The translations under genes and the position numbers were made by a program. The notes under the pieces are model-generated. The model searched no databases, was not told the origin of the DNA, and saw only the letters and a list, made by a program, of their open reading frames with translations. This document shows, in pieces, positions 15,672 to 23,947 of a stretch of DNA of 64,000 nt (positions are counted from its first letter, which is position 1; each line of letters begins with the position of its first letter). Source of the stretch: JBQTKD01 sp052389435 (GTDB lineage Bacteria; Actinomycetota; Actinomycetes; Sporichthyales; Sporichthyaceae); assembly GCA_052389435.1 (NCBI GenBank), contig JBQTIB010000065.1, forward strand, positions 1 through 64,000. Reading direction: 5' to 3'.

Positions 15672-17114
15672 ATGGCTAAGGACGAGAAGGCAGTCACCCC
15701 GCAGAGCGAGGACTACTCCGGCTGGTACAACGACGTGGTCACGCGGGCGCAGCTCGTCGACCGCGGCCCGGTCAAGGGGACCATGGTCATCCGGCCCTAC
15801 GGGTACCGGCTGTGGGAGCTGCTGCAGGGCGCGCTCGACCAGCGGATCAAGGACACCGGGCACGAGAACTGCTACTTCCCGATGTTCATCCCGGAGAGCT
15901 ACCTCAAGCGGGAGGCCGAGCACGTCGAGGGCTTCGCCCCCGAGCTCGCGGTCGTCACCCACGCCGGCGGCAAGGAACTCGACGAGCCGCTCGTCGTTCG
16001 CCCGACGTCGGAAACGATCATCGGCGAGATGATGAGCAAGTGGATCGCCTCGCACCGCGATCTGCCGATGCTGCTCAACCAGTGGGCCAACGTCGTCCGC
16101 TGGGAACTGCGTCCGCGCATGTTCCTGCGCACCACCGAATTCCTCTGGCAGGAGGGCCACACCGCCCACGCCGACGAAGACGACGCGATGCGCGAGACCC
16201 TGCAGATGGTCGGGGTGTACGAAGAGGTCGCCCGCGACCTCGCCGCGATTCCCGTCGTGGTGGGGGAGAAGACCCCGGGCGAGCGGTTCGCGGGAGCCCT
16301 GCGCACGTACACGATCGAAGGCATGATGCGCGACGGCAAGGCCCTGCAGTCCGGGACGTCGCACTACATGGGCACGAACTTCGCCAAGGCCTTCGACATC
16401 AAGTACGCCGACGCCACCTCCGGCGGGCAGCAGTACTGCCACACCACGTCCTGGGGCATGTCCACCCGCATGATCGGCGCGATCATCATGGCCCACGGCG
16501 ACGACCAGGGCCTGGTCATGCCGCCCCGCCTCGCCCCGTTCCAGGTCGTCATCGTTCCGGTCGGGCGCGGCGACGCGATGGCCGCCGTGAACGAGGCCGT
16601 GGACGCGATCGCCGCCGAGTGCAAGGTCCTCGGCGTGCGGGTCAAGGTCGACGACCGGCCGAAGGTCTCCCCGGGCGCCAAGTTCAACGACTGGGAGATG
16701 CGCGGGGTCCCGCTGCGGATCGAACTCGGCCCGCGCGACCTCGAAGCCGGCAACGCGATCGTGGCCTGGCGCCTCGGCCGCGAGAAGGAGTCGATGCCCC
16801 TCGAGGGCCTCGCCTCCCGGCTGCCCGCCCTGCTCGAGGAGTTCCAGGAGTTCCTGCTCGCGCGCGCCACGTCCTTCCGCGACGAGAACACCACGACCGT
16901 CGACGACTGGGACGCATTTGCCGCCGCCGTCTCGACCGGCTGGGCCGTCGCCTTCCACTGTGGCGTTCCGGCCTGCGAGGACGACATCAAGGCCGCCTCC
17001 GCCGCGACCCCGCGCTGCGTCCCGAACGAGGCCCCCGCCGAGACCGGTTCGTGCGTGAAGTGCGGAACCGCCTCGGCCTACGGCAAGCGCGTCCTGTTCG
17101 GCCGCTCGTACTGA
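15672..17114 (+). CDS. proS: Prolyl-tRNA synthetase, archaeal/eukaryotic-like type
   Basis: 480 aa. Class II synthetase attaching proline to tRNA-Pro. The order is motif 1 region, then VVRPTSETIIGEMMSKW and motif 2 (RPRMFLRTTEFLWQEGHTAH) near residues 118-165, motif 3 with GMSTRMIG, the anticodon-binding domain from about 285, and a C-terminal zinc-like module with Cys pairs (CGVPACEDD and CVKCG) ending in FGRSY. The total length of about 480 and the absence of the roughly 180-residue editing insertion between motifs 2 and 3 define the ProRS type found in archaea, eukaryotes and some bacteria. It is monocistronic in appearance. Confidence 0.95.
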   Translation: MAKDEKAVTPQSEDYSGWYNDVVTRAQLVDRGPVKGTMVIRPYGYRLWELLQGALDQRIKDTGHENCYFPMFIPESYLKREAEHVEGFAPELAVVTHAGGKELDEPLVVRPTSETIIGEMMSKWIASHRDLPMLLNQWANVVRWELRPRMFLRTTEFLWQEGHTAHADEDDAMRETLQMVGVYEEVARDLAAIPVVVGEKTPGERFAGALRTYTIEGMMRDGKALQSGTSHYMGTNFAKAFDIKYADATSGGQQYCHTTSWGMSTRMIGAIIMAHGDDQGLVMPPRLAPFQVVIVPVGRGDAMAAVNEAVDAIAAECKVLGVRVKVDDRPKVSPGAKFNDWEMRGVPLRIELGPRDLEAGNAIVAWRLGREKESMPLEGLASRLPALLEEFQEFLLARATSFRDENTTTVDDWDAFAAAVSTGWAVAFHCGVPACEDDIKAASAATPRCVPNEAPAETGSCVKCGTASAYGKRVLFGRSY

Positions 17115-17210
17115 GCGCGGCCACGGCCGCCCCGATCTGGGCCCGACGTTCGATTCGAGCGTTCCGGGGCGCGCTTCAAAGACGCGGTCCGTGCCGGGCG
17201 CACTGGGGTC

Positions 17211-17894
17211 CTACTGGAAGGTGCCGGAGCCGTCGGCGCTCGAACCGGACGTGGCGGACGGGGTCGACGACGGCGTAGCCGACGGCGTCGACGTCGATCC
17301 GAAGCCCGACATGGAGTCCGACGGTCCAGGCGTGCCGGTGGGCGAGGACGTCGGCAGCGCCGCGTTCTTCTCGTCCTCTTCGGCCTGGGCGTTGGCGGCG
17401 GCGGCCTCGGCGGCGTCGGCGACAACGCGGATGGTGCCCTTCTCGCCCCCGATCCAGCTGTGCCAGAAGCAGGAGTAGTGGTACTCGCCCGGCGAGTCCG
17501 GCGCCGTCATGTGCACCGTGTTGGCGGGGCCGACGTCGCTGCTGCGCAGACCGTGGTCCTCGTACTCGGCCGGAACCAGGCTGTGCTTCTCGCCTCCGGA
17601 GTTCACGACCTTGATCGAAGTTCCGGGAGTCACGGTCAGCACGCGCGGGAAGAACGAGCCGTCGCGCATGGTCAGCGTGACCTCCGGCGCCTGCGTCGGA
17701 ATCGTCCGAGGCAGCGGCGCGATCGTGGAGGTCGGCGTGGGGTTGGGAACCTGCGGGGCGCCGGTCGCCATCACCTCGACGGGACGGGCGGACGTGGTGC
17801 CGCATCCGGCCAGGAACAGTCCCCCGGCAATGCCCGCCGCGCCCCGGAGAAGGTTGCGGCGGCTCAGCGATGCGTCAGTCGGCTCCGAGTCCAC
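17211..17894 (-). CDS. Tat-exported cupredoxin lipoprotein
   Basis: 227 aa. The N-terminus carries SRRNLLRG, a twin-arginine signal, and the lipobox LAGC with Cys31. Residues 70-160 form a plastocyanin-like cupredoxin with candidate copper ligands His104 (EKHSL), Cys142 and His145 (SCFWHSW). The usual Met four residues further is absent (Gly149), so the axial ligand differs from the three neighbours. The C-terminal 60 residues are low-complexity Ala/Glu, then Ser/Thr/Pro. A folded, possibly metal-loaded, redox or copper-binding protein on the outer face of the membrane. Confidence 0.85.
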   Translation of the reverse strand: MDSEPTDASLSRRNLLRGAAGIAGGLFLAGCGTTSARPVEVMATGAPQVPNPTPTSTIAPLPRTIPTQAPEVTLTMRDGSFFPRVLTVTPGTSIKVVNSGGEKHSLVPAEYEDHGLRSSDVGPANTVHMTAPDSPGEYHYSCFWHSWIGGEKGTIRVVADAAEAAAANAQAEEDEKNAALPTSSPTGTPGPSDSMSGFGSTSTPSATPSSTPSATSGSSADGSGTFQ

Positions 17895-17909
17895 GCACCC
17901 GATGATGCC

Positions 17910-17935
17910 GGCCGGGCGCCCCGCGGCGCCCGGCC
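17910..17935 (-). terminator. Perfect 11-bp GC hairpin
   Basis: GGCCGGGCGCC (17910-17920) and GGCGCCCGGCC (17925-17935) with a CCGC loop lie downstream of the cupredoxin gene 17970-18425 and before the start of the Tat lipoprotein gene. Confidence 0.7.
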
Positions 17936-17969
17936 TTCGACGAAGCAGTACGTGATCGTGATCGACCTA

Positions 17970-18425
17970 CTACTTGAGCGTGAGCTTCGCGGTCATCGAG
18001 CCGGGGTGGTAGGTGCAGATGATCGTGTACTTGCCCTTCTTCTTGGGCATGGTGAACGTCCCGGTCTTGCCCATCTCGACGTCGGCCGACTTGAACTTGG
18101 CGGGGTTCTTCTCGAAGTCGTCGCTGGCCACGTTGTGGATGGCGATGTCCGGGTTGTTGAACGTCCAGGTCTCCCCGGTCTTGCCGGCGTAGGTCTTGCC
18201 GCAGAAGGTGTTGCCCGAGGCGGTGATGGTCCGCGCCGGCTCCCCGCCCTTGGGGCAGCGGGCCGCCGGGTTCGAGAACGGGTCGTTCGGGTCGGCCTTG
18301 TCGCACACGCCCGGGGCGGGGTCGGTGCACGGCGGGTCGGCGGCGTTGGCGGTGCCACTGCCGAGAGCGGCGAGACCGGCGGCCATAGCGACGGAGATGC
18401 CTGCGGCTGCGAGCTTGCGATTCAT
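17970..18425 (-). CDS. Secreted plastocyanin-like cupredoxin 1
   Basis: 151 aa. Signal peptide to about residue 29 (GTANA). The first mature part has Cys33, 41, 57 and 75 and the stretch NPAARCPKGGEPARTITASG, which is shared with the next two proteins and is not part of the standard cupredoxin. The type I copper site is complete: His97 (AIHN), Cys137, His140 and Met144 in CTYHPGSM. Paralogues follow at 18527 and 19126, so this is a local triplication. The promoter carries a CsoR-like palindrome, suggesting copper-responsive expression. Probably an extracellular electron carrier or copper-binding protein. Confidence 0.88.
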   Translation of the reverse strand: MNRKLAAAGISVAMAAGLAALGSGTANAADPPCTDPAPGVCDKADPNDPFSNPAARCPKGGEPARTITASGNTFCGKTYAGKTGETWTFNNPDIAIHNVASDDFEKNPAKFKSADVEMGKTGTFTMPKKKGKYTIICTYHPGSMTAKLTLK

Positions 18426-18494
18426 TGGCGTTAAATCCTTCTCTCGGGACCCCCGTCCGTGGTTTCGGAGCGGCCGTCGAGTCGGATTGGGCGG

Positions 18495-18516
18495 ATCTAT
18501 ACCCCCATGGGGTGGT
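18495..18516 (-). promoter_or_regulatory. Promoter with CsoR-like palindrome upstream of cupredoxin 1
   Basis: ACCCC-CAT-GGGGT (18501-18513) is an exact inverted repeat of the TACCCC/GGGGTA type bound by CsoR copper repressors. On the minus strand it abuts TATAGAT (complement of 18495-18501), a good -10 element. The cupredoxin 1 start is about 70 nt downstream. Confidence 0.5.
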
Positions 18517-18526
18517 TTGCGTCTCG

Positions 18527-19042
18527 TTACTGGAGTGTCAGCTTCGCGGTCATCGACCCGGGGTGGTAGCTGCAGATGATCGTGTAGCTGCCCTTCTTGG
18601 CGGGCATGGTGAACGTCCCGGCCTTGCCCATCTCGACGTCGGCCGACTTGAACTTGGCCGGGTTCTTCTCGAAGTCGTCGGTGCCGACGTTGTGGATGGC
18701 GATGTCCGGGTTGTTGAACGTCCAGGTCTCGCCGGTCGCTCCGCCGTACATGTCGGCGCAGAAGGTGTTGCCCGACGCGGTGATCGTCTTCGCCGGTTCA
18801 CCGCCGGCGGGGCAGCGCGCCTTCGGGTTGGAGAACGGGTCGCTCGGGCTCGCCGGGTCGCACGAACCCGGAGCGTTCGGGTCGCATCCCGCGGGCGGCG
18901 CTGCCGGAGTCAGGGCTTCGAGCACCGGATCGAGCGGGCTCGGGTCCGCGGCGCCGGCGACGCCCCCGCCGCCGAAGACGGCCAGGGCAGCGCAGAGGGA
19001 GGCGGCGATCCCCGCGGAGGCGAGCTTGCGATTCGTGGACAT
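18527..19042 (-). CDS. Secreted plastocyanin-like cupredoxin 2
   Basis: 171 aa from ATG 19042, with AGAAGGA 5 nt upstream; this start gives a clean signal peptide ending at GVAGA. It has the same two-part make-up as cupredoxin 1: the NPKARCPAGGEPAKTITASG region with paired Cys, then the blue-copper site with His in AIHNVGTDD and Cys-His-Met in CSYHPGSM. It has an extra 20-residue Pro/Ala-rich segment after the signal peptide. A perfect hairpin sits immediately before the ribosome site, so translation or readthrough from the upstream paralogue may be controlled. Confidence 0.88.
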   Translation of the reverse strand: MSTNRKLASAGIAASLCAALAVFGGGGVAGAADPSPLDPVLEALTPAAPPAGCDPNAPGSCDPASPSDPFSNPKARCPAGGEPAKTITASGNTFCADMYGGATGETWTFNNPDIAIHNVGTDDFEKNPAKFKSADVEMGKAGTFTMPAKKGSYTIICSYHPGSMTAKLTLQ

Positions 19043-19051
19043 CGATTCCTT

Positions 19052-19092
19052 CTCTCGAGATGACTCCACGTCCTTTCGGAGCATCTCGAGAG
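19052..19092 (-). promoter_or_regulatory. Hairpin abutting the cupredoxin 2 ribosome site
   Basis: CTCTCGAGATG (19052-19062) and CATCTCGAGAG (19082-19092) are perfect 11-nt arms, extended by CTCC/GGAG. In the minus-strand RNA the hairpin ends in the AGAAGGA ribosome site of 18527-19042. It could be a terminator of the preceding gene or a translational control element. Confidence 0.55.
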
Positions 19093-19125
19093 TCGGCTTG
19101 GACCGATCTGCACCCTTGAGGCGAC

Positions 19126-19650
19126 CTACTTCAGCGTCAGCTGCGCGGTCATGGGACCCGGGTGGTAGGTGCAGATGATCGTGTACTTGCCGGCCTTCTT
19201 GGGCATCTTGAACGTCGCCTTCTTGCCCATCTCGACGTCGGCGGTCTTGAACTTGGCCGGGTTCTTCACCACGTCGTCGGTGGCGACGTTGTGCAGGGCG
19301 ATGTCCGGGTTGTCGAAGGTCCAGGTCTCGCCGACCTTGCCCGCGTACTTGTCCTCGCAGAAGGTGTTGCCCGACGCCGTGATCGTCTTCGCGGGCTCCC
19401 CGCCCTTCGGGCAGCGCGCCTTCGGGTTGGCGAAGGGGTCGCTGGCGTCGTAGGCGTCGCAGGAGCCCGGCGCGTTCGGGTCGCAGTTCTCGGCGCCCGC
19501 CCCCGCGGCCGGCTCGGTGCCGGTGGAGGTGGCGGGGGTCGTCGAGTCGGTGCTCTGGGCCGCGCTGTCGGAGTCGTCGCCGCCGCAGGCGGCGAGGGTC
19601 AGCGCCAGCGCGAGCGCGCTCCCGGCGGTAGCGAGCGTGCGGAGCCTCAT
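19126..19650 (-). CDS. Cupredoxin 3, lipoprotein form
   Basis: 174 aa from ATG 19650. The lipoprotein signal ends in LTLAAC (Cys22), so unlike its two paralogues this copy is membrane-tethered. A Ser/Thr/Asp-rich linker to about residue 55 is followed by the conserved CDPNAPGSCD and NPKARCPKGGEPAKTITASG regions and a complete copper site (His in ALHNVATDD; Cys, His and Met in CTYHPGPM). It is first in the minus-strand series 19126, 18527, 17970, 17211. Confidence 0.88.
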   Translation of the reverse strand: MRLRTLATAGSALALALTLAACGGDDSDSAAQSTDSTTPATSTGTEPAAGAGAENCDPNAPGSCDAYDASDPFANPKARCPKGGEPAKTITASGNTFCEDKYAGKVGETWTFDNPDIALHNVATDDVVKNPAKFKTADVEMGKKATFKMPKKAGKYTIICTYHPGPMTAQLTLK

Positions 19651-19767
19651 CGTCGACGTCCTCTCGTGCGGCCGGCGACCCGGAACTCTTTCCGGGTTCG
19701 TCCCACCGTGCGGCACGAGGCTAACAATGCCCGGGTCGGGTATCCGGTCCCCCGCGCGAGGGTTTTC

Positions 19768-21060
19768 TCAGAGTCGTCCGGCGGCCTTCAGTTCCAGGTA
19801 GCGGTCCGCCAGGGCCGGCGGCAGGGACTCCGGGTCGGCGTCGACGACCTCCACCCCGTGTCGGCCGAGCAGCGCGGCGACGTCCGCACGCCGTCCGCGG
19901 GTGCGCTCGGCCGCCGCGGCCGCGTACACCGCGTCCAGGCTCCCGCGCCCGACGGCGAGTTCGGCGACCCGGGTGTCCGCCACCGACGCGAGCAGTACCC
20001 GGTGCCGCGCCGAGAGCAACGGCAGTACCGGGAGCAGGCCCGCGGTGACCGGAGCCGGGTCCAGGGAGCTGATCAGCACGATCAGGGCACCGCGCCCGCC
20101 GCGGCGAAGCACCTCGCTCGCGAGGCCGCGCATGTCCGTCTCCACCAGGGCGGGGTGGACGGGAGCGAGCGCGGAGACCATCGTCGACAGCAGCCGGGCC
20201 CTGGGCACCCCGCCGACCGAGGCGCGCACGGTGCGGTCGTAGGCGAGCAGGTCCACGCGGTCGCCGGCGGCGGAGGCCAGCGCGGCGAGCAGCAGGGCGG
20301 CGTCCATGGCGGCGTCCAGCCGCGGGGCGTCCCCGACGCGGCCCGCCGCGGTGCGCCCGGTGTCGAGCACGACGATCACCCGCCGGTCCCGCTCCGGCCG
20401 CCAGGTCCGCACGGTGACGTCCTGGCGGCGGGCGGTGGCGCGCCAGTCGATGGAGCGAACGTCGTCGCCGATGACGTACTCGCGCAGGGAGTCGAACTCG
20501 GTGCCGGCGCCGCGGATGCGGGCCGCGTTGCGCCCGTCGAGGGCACGCAGTCGCTCCAGTCGCGAAGGCAGGTGACGTCGGCTGCCGAAGGGCGGCAGGA
20601 CGCGCACCGACCACGGTGCGCGCAGCGTCCCCTGCCGCGCGGCGAGCCCGAGCGGGCCGACGGAGCGCACGGTCACCCGGTCCGGCGTGCGGTCGCCCCG
20701 CCGGGTGGGAAGCAGCGGCGTGGACAGCGCGACCCGGGCACCGCCCGCGAGGGAGATTCGGTGGCGGCTGCGCTGCGCGCCGGCGCTCGGCGACCACGCG
20801 TCGCGCAGTACTCCCCGGACCCGCCGGCCCCCGCCGTTGACCACGGTCAGCGTCAGCGCCGCCGGCTCGCCGAGCCGCACCTGCGTCGGACCGGTGCGCT
20901 CCAGTCGCAGCGACCGCACCCGCCCGGCCAGTACGAGGTCGACGAGGACACCGAGCAGCAGCGCCAGTTGCACGCCCAACAGCGCCCACCCGGACCCGAC
21001 GAGGAGCACCACCGCAGCGCCCGCGAGCCCGACGAGCGCCGCTCGCCCCGTCAGTGCCAC
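19768..21060 (-). CDS. DUF58 domain protein
   Basis: 430 aa from GTG 21060. Two membrane segments at residues 5-45 precede a beta-rich domain (50-170). The DUF58 signature near 195-215 (REYVIGDDVRSIDWRATAR) leads into a von Willebrand A-like region (VIVVLDTGRT, with Asp for metal binding). DUF58 proteins are encoded next to MoxR ATPases and are thought to be their substrates or adaptors in folding of membrane-associated complexes. It is last in the five-gene minus-strand operon, 88 bp after the MoxR stop. Confidence 0.9.
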   Translation of the reverse strand: MALTGRAALVGLAGAAVVLLVGSGWALLGVQLALLLGVLVDLVLAGRVRSLRLERTGPTQVRLGEPAALTLTVVNGGGRRVRGVLRDAWSPSAGAQRSRHRISLAGGARVALSTPLLPTRRGDRTPDRVTVRSVGPLGLAARQGTLRAPWSVRVLPPFGSRRHLPSRLERLRALDGRNAARIRGAGTEFDSLREYVIGDDVRSIDWRATARRQDVTVRTWRPERDRRVIVVLDTGRTAAGRVGDAPRLDAAMDAALLLAALASAAGDRVDLLAYDRTVRASVGGVPRARLLSTMVSALAPVHPALVETDMRGLASEVLRRGGRGALIVLISSLDPAPVTAGLLPVLPLLSARHRVLLASVADTRVAELAVGRGSLDAVYAAAAAERTRGRRADVAALLGRHGVEVVDADPESLPPALADRYLELKAAGRL

Positions 21061-21148
21061 GAAAGCCGCCGAGCAACCCCGGAACGTCCGACCGGGCGAG
21101 GCCCATGGGCCACGTTCGGTCGGACGTCCTGCGGGGTGGGGGTGGGGT

Positions 21149-22150
21149 TCATCGGGGGACGGGGACGTTGGCCAGAACGGACTCGAGCACGCCGTCGGAG
21201 GTGGCGCCCTCGAGTTCGGCTTCGGCGCGCAGCCCGATCCGGTGGCGCAGCGCCGGGCGGGCCAGGGCCTTCACGTCGTCGGGCACGACGTAGTCCCGCC
21301 CCGAGAGCCAGGCCCAGGCCCGGGCGGCGGCGAGCAGGGCGGTCGCGCCGCGGGGGGAGACGCCCAGGCGCACCGCGGGCGAATCGCGGGTGGCGCGGCA
21401 CACGTCGACGACGTAGGCGATGAGCTCCGGGCGCACCGAGACCGCGCGGGCCGCCTCCCGGGCCACCAGGACGTCCGAGGCGGTCGCGACCGGCCGCACG
21501 CCGGCGGCGGCGAGGTCCCGCGGATCGAACCCCGCCGCGTGGCGGTCCAGCACCGTGATCTCCTCCGCGCGGGTGGGCAGCGGAAGCACGAGCTTGAGCA
21601 GGAAACGGTCCAACTGCGCCTCGGGCAGCGGATAGGTGCCCTCGTATTCGACGGGGTTCTGCGTCGCGGCCACCAGAAACGGGTCGGGCAGCGGACGCGG
21701 AGTGCCGTCGACGGAGACCTGCCGCTCCTCCATCGCCTCGAGCAGCGCGGCCTGCGTCTTCGGCGGAGTGCGGTTGATCTCGTCGGCGAGCAGCAGGTTG
21801 GTGAACACCGGCCCCGGGCGGAAGGAGAACTCGGCGCTGCGCGTGTCGTAGACCAGCGAGCCGGTGATGTCGCCCGGCATGAGGTCCGGAGTGAACTGCA
21901 CGCGCGTGGTGCGCAGATCCAGCGCGCGGCAGAAGGCCCGCGCCAGCAGGGTCTTCGCGATGCCGGGCACGCCCTCGAGCAGCACGTGGCCGCGGCAGAC
22001 CAGCGCGATCACCAGGCCGGTCACGGCCGCGTCCTGACCGACGACCGCCTTGGCGACCTCGGCCCGCACCGCCACCAGCGCCCGATGCGCCTGCTCGGTG
22101 GCCACCGGGCCGGGCGGCGACGTCGTTGCGTACAGGTCGAGCTCATCCAC
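21149..22150 (-). CDS. MoxR-family AAA+ ATPase
   Basis: 333 aa from GTG 22150, overlapping the preceding gene by 8 bp. Walker A (LEGVPGIAKTLLAR) near residue 60, Walker B (LLLADEINRTPPKTQAALLEAM) near 115-135, sensor 1 (VAATQNPVEYEGTYPLPEAQ), arginine-finger region and the C-terminal lid domain (SGRDYVVPDDVKALA) are all present, and the length is normal. MoxR ATPases act as chaperones that insert cofactors or assemble complexes, usually with the DUF58/VWA protein encoded beside them. Confidence 0.94.
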   Translation of the reverse strand: MDELDLYATTSPPGPVATEQAHRALVAVRAEVAKAVVGQDAAVTGLVIALVCRGHVLLEGVPGIAKTLLARAFCRALDLRTTRVQFTPDLMPGDITGSLVYDTRSAEFSFRPGPVFTNLLLADEINRTPPKTQAALLEAMEERQVSVDGTPRPLPDPFLVAATQNPVEYEGTYPLPEAQLDRFLLKLVLPLPTRAEEITVLDRHAAGFDPRDLAAAGVRPVATASDVLVAREAARAVSVRPELIAYVVDVCRATRDSPAVRLGVSPRGATALLAAARAWAWLSGRDYVVPDDVKALARPALRHRIGLRAEAELEGATSDGVLESVLANVPVPR

Positions 22151-23303
22151 GCCGGTACTTCCTCTCGGTGCTGACCTGTCGTTCCAGGTCGTCCAGTGCC
22201 GCGGTCAGGGCGAGTAGGCCGGCGTCGGTGTCGGGCGTCGCGCCGTAGAGGAGCTGGCCGACGTCGGCGGTCGACCGCCCCGTGTGGGCCGCGACCGACT
22301 CGGTCACCGCCCGCGGATCCGCGTGGGTGGCGGACATCCCGAAGCGGGGCGCGATGCGTCGCACCGCCGCGGCGCGCAGTTCGGCGGCCGCGCGCGAGCG
22401 CGCACCGGAACGTCGGTAGAGCCGGGCCAGGCCCTCGGTCGCCTCGGCCGCGCGCACGACCACGGGCAGCGGCTCGAGGACCACCGGCCCGAGTCTGCGC
22501 GCCCGCCACAGCGCCAGCAGCGCGAGACCGATCGCGAGCTGCAACGCCGCGAGCTTCCACGCCTCGGGGATCAGCGAGGTGAGCGACCGCCGGTCGGCGT
22601 CGGTGAACAGGGCCGGGTCGTCCAGCCGCGGCAGGTACCAGACCAGTGTCGGCCGCTCCCCGAGCAGCGCCAGGGCCAGCGCCGCGTTGCCGCGTTCGTC
22701 GAGCTTGCCGTTGGTCAGTGCGGCGCCGCTGCCGAGCAGGACCCGACCGTCGGCGGCCAGCAGCGATCCGCCGAAGCACAGCCGCGGCGATCCGGACGTG
22801 GCCGCGTAGCGAACGCCGCCCGCGTCGGCGCGGCCCGCGCGGGTGGCCGCGGGCAGGTCGCAGCCGGGGTCGCGTGCCGTCGTCTCGCCCACGGCGGCGG
22901 CCCGCGCCTGCGGCAGCGTCGCCTCGACCACCGGGCCGCGGGCCTCGACGAGCACCGTGGCGACGGAGCGCCGGGCGAGGTCTCGCATCGCCTCCGGCGT
23001 CAACAGGTCGGGCTCGGTGACCAGCAGGCTCGCCCGGGCGGGCCCGGCGCCGAGCGCCCGGCGGGCTGCGGCGAGGTCGCGGGCGACGATCACCTCGACG
23101 CCGCCGTCGCGGAGCAGTTGGGCCAGGGCGTGCGAGCCCTGCGGAGCGTAGGAATCGGGGTCCAGCCGGTTCTGGTTCCCGCGCGCGGTGAGCACGGCGA
23201 GGGCCGCGACCAGCGCCAGCAGGAGCCCGAGCGGCAGCAGCGGGCTGCGCAGGCCGCGACGGCCGCGCGACGGGGCACGGATCTCGAGGGACTCGACGGT
23301 CAC
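22143..23303 (-). CDS. DUF4350 domain membrane protein
   Basis: 386 aa from GTG 23303, giving a 4-bp GTGA overlap with the upstream gene. A membrane segment near 23-42 is followed by an outer domain with the DUF4350 pattern (RLDPDSYAPQGSHALAQLL and VVARDLAAARR), a second membrane segment near 255-275, and a C-terminal cytoplasmic helical domain of about 110 residues. It resembles the GATase-like fold of the Gld/ABC-associated family. Role unknown; always in MoxR/DUF58/DUF4129 operons. Confidence 0.87.
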   Translation of the reverse strand: MTVESLEIRAPSRGRRGLRSPLLPLGLLLALVAALAVLTARGNQNRLDPDSYAPQGSHALAQLLRDGGVEVIVARDLAAARRALGAGPARASLLVTEPDLLTPEAMRDLARRSVATVLVEARGPVVEATLPQARAAAVGETTARDPGCDLPAATRAGRADAGGVRYAATSGSPRLCFGGSLLAADGRVLLGSGAALTNGKLDERGNAALALALLGERPTLVWYLPRLDDPALFTDADRRSLTSLIPEAWKLAALQLAIGLALLALWRARRLGPVVLEPLPVVVRAAEATEGLARLYRRSGARSRAAAELRAAAVRRIAPRFGMSATHADPRAVTESVAAHTGRSTADVGQLLYGATPDTDAGLLALTAALDDLERQVSTERKYRRG

Positions 23304-23947
23304 GGCGCCGGCTCCGGCGTGCGGGCCGAGCGGAGCTCCCGATCCGCCGACGCGATCGCGGCGTGCCGCTCGAGCGTGGCCGGGCGGCCGCCGTAGCGGA
23401 CCTCGCCGAACGCCGCCGCGGCGATCGCGACGGCCGCAGCCGCGCCGGGAAGCTGGGCGGCCAGATCGTGGGCCACCTCCTCGGCGGTGCGGCCGGGCCG
23501 AGCCACCAGCAGCCCGCGTTCCTCGCTCCCGCGCACCAACGCCCGGAAGCGCTCGACGATCGCCGTCTCGACGTCCCCGGCGGCCAGCGCCGCATCGGCC
23601 GCGGCGTGGTGCTCCGCGGCGGTCGCGGCGACCTCCGCGAACAGGTCGGTGCGCCGCTGCCCGCGAGCCTCGCGCGGTCCGAGCCGCAGCCACAGGACGA
23701 CGACGGCCAGCACCGCGACCGCGATCAGCAGCACGGTCGCCAATCCGCCGCCGGGCCCCGGGGCGGAGGCCCGGTCCAGCAGGTCGGAGATCCGGTCCCA
23801 GATCCACTGCGCGAACCGCTGGAGCAGCGAGGGCTCCTGCGCCTGGTAGGCGGGATCGCTCAGCTCGGCGCGTGCCGCCTCCCGCGCCGGGCCGGCGTCC
23901 GGAGTCAGCGGCGGATCCAGCGGGAGGGCGAGGCGCCGGGCCGTCAC
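23300..23947 (-). CDS. DUF4129 domain protein
   Basis: 215 aa from GTG 23947, overlapping the stop of the gene before by 4 bp (GTGA). An N-terminal outer segment with the typical AREAARAELSDPAYQAQEP pattern is followed by a membrane segment near 70-90 and a cytoplasmic DUF4129 domain (ALAAGDVETAIVERFRALVR, then PGRTAEEVAHDL), which resembles the C-terminal part of transglutaminase-associated proteins. It is translationally coupled to its neighbours. Confidence 0.88.
   Translation of the reverse strand: MTARRLALPLDPPLTPDAGPAREAARAELSDPAYQAQEPSLLQRFAQWIWDRISDLLDRASAPGPGGGLATVLLIAVAVLAVVVLWLRLGPREARGQRRTDLFAEVAATAAEHHAAADAALAAGDVETAIVERFRALVRGSEERGLLVARPGRTAEEVAHDLAAQLPGAAAAVAIAAAAFGEVRYGGRPATLERHAAIASADRELRSARTPEPAP

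Noticed and set aside
17140..17175. tRNA-like T-arm (GTTCGATTC) between proS and the cupredoxin gene
   Set aside because: No matching acceptor, D or anticodon stems can be drawn around it.
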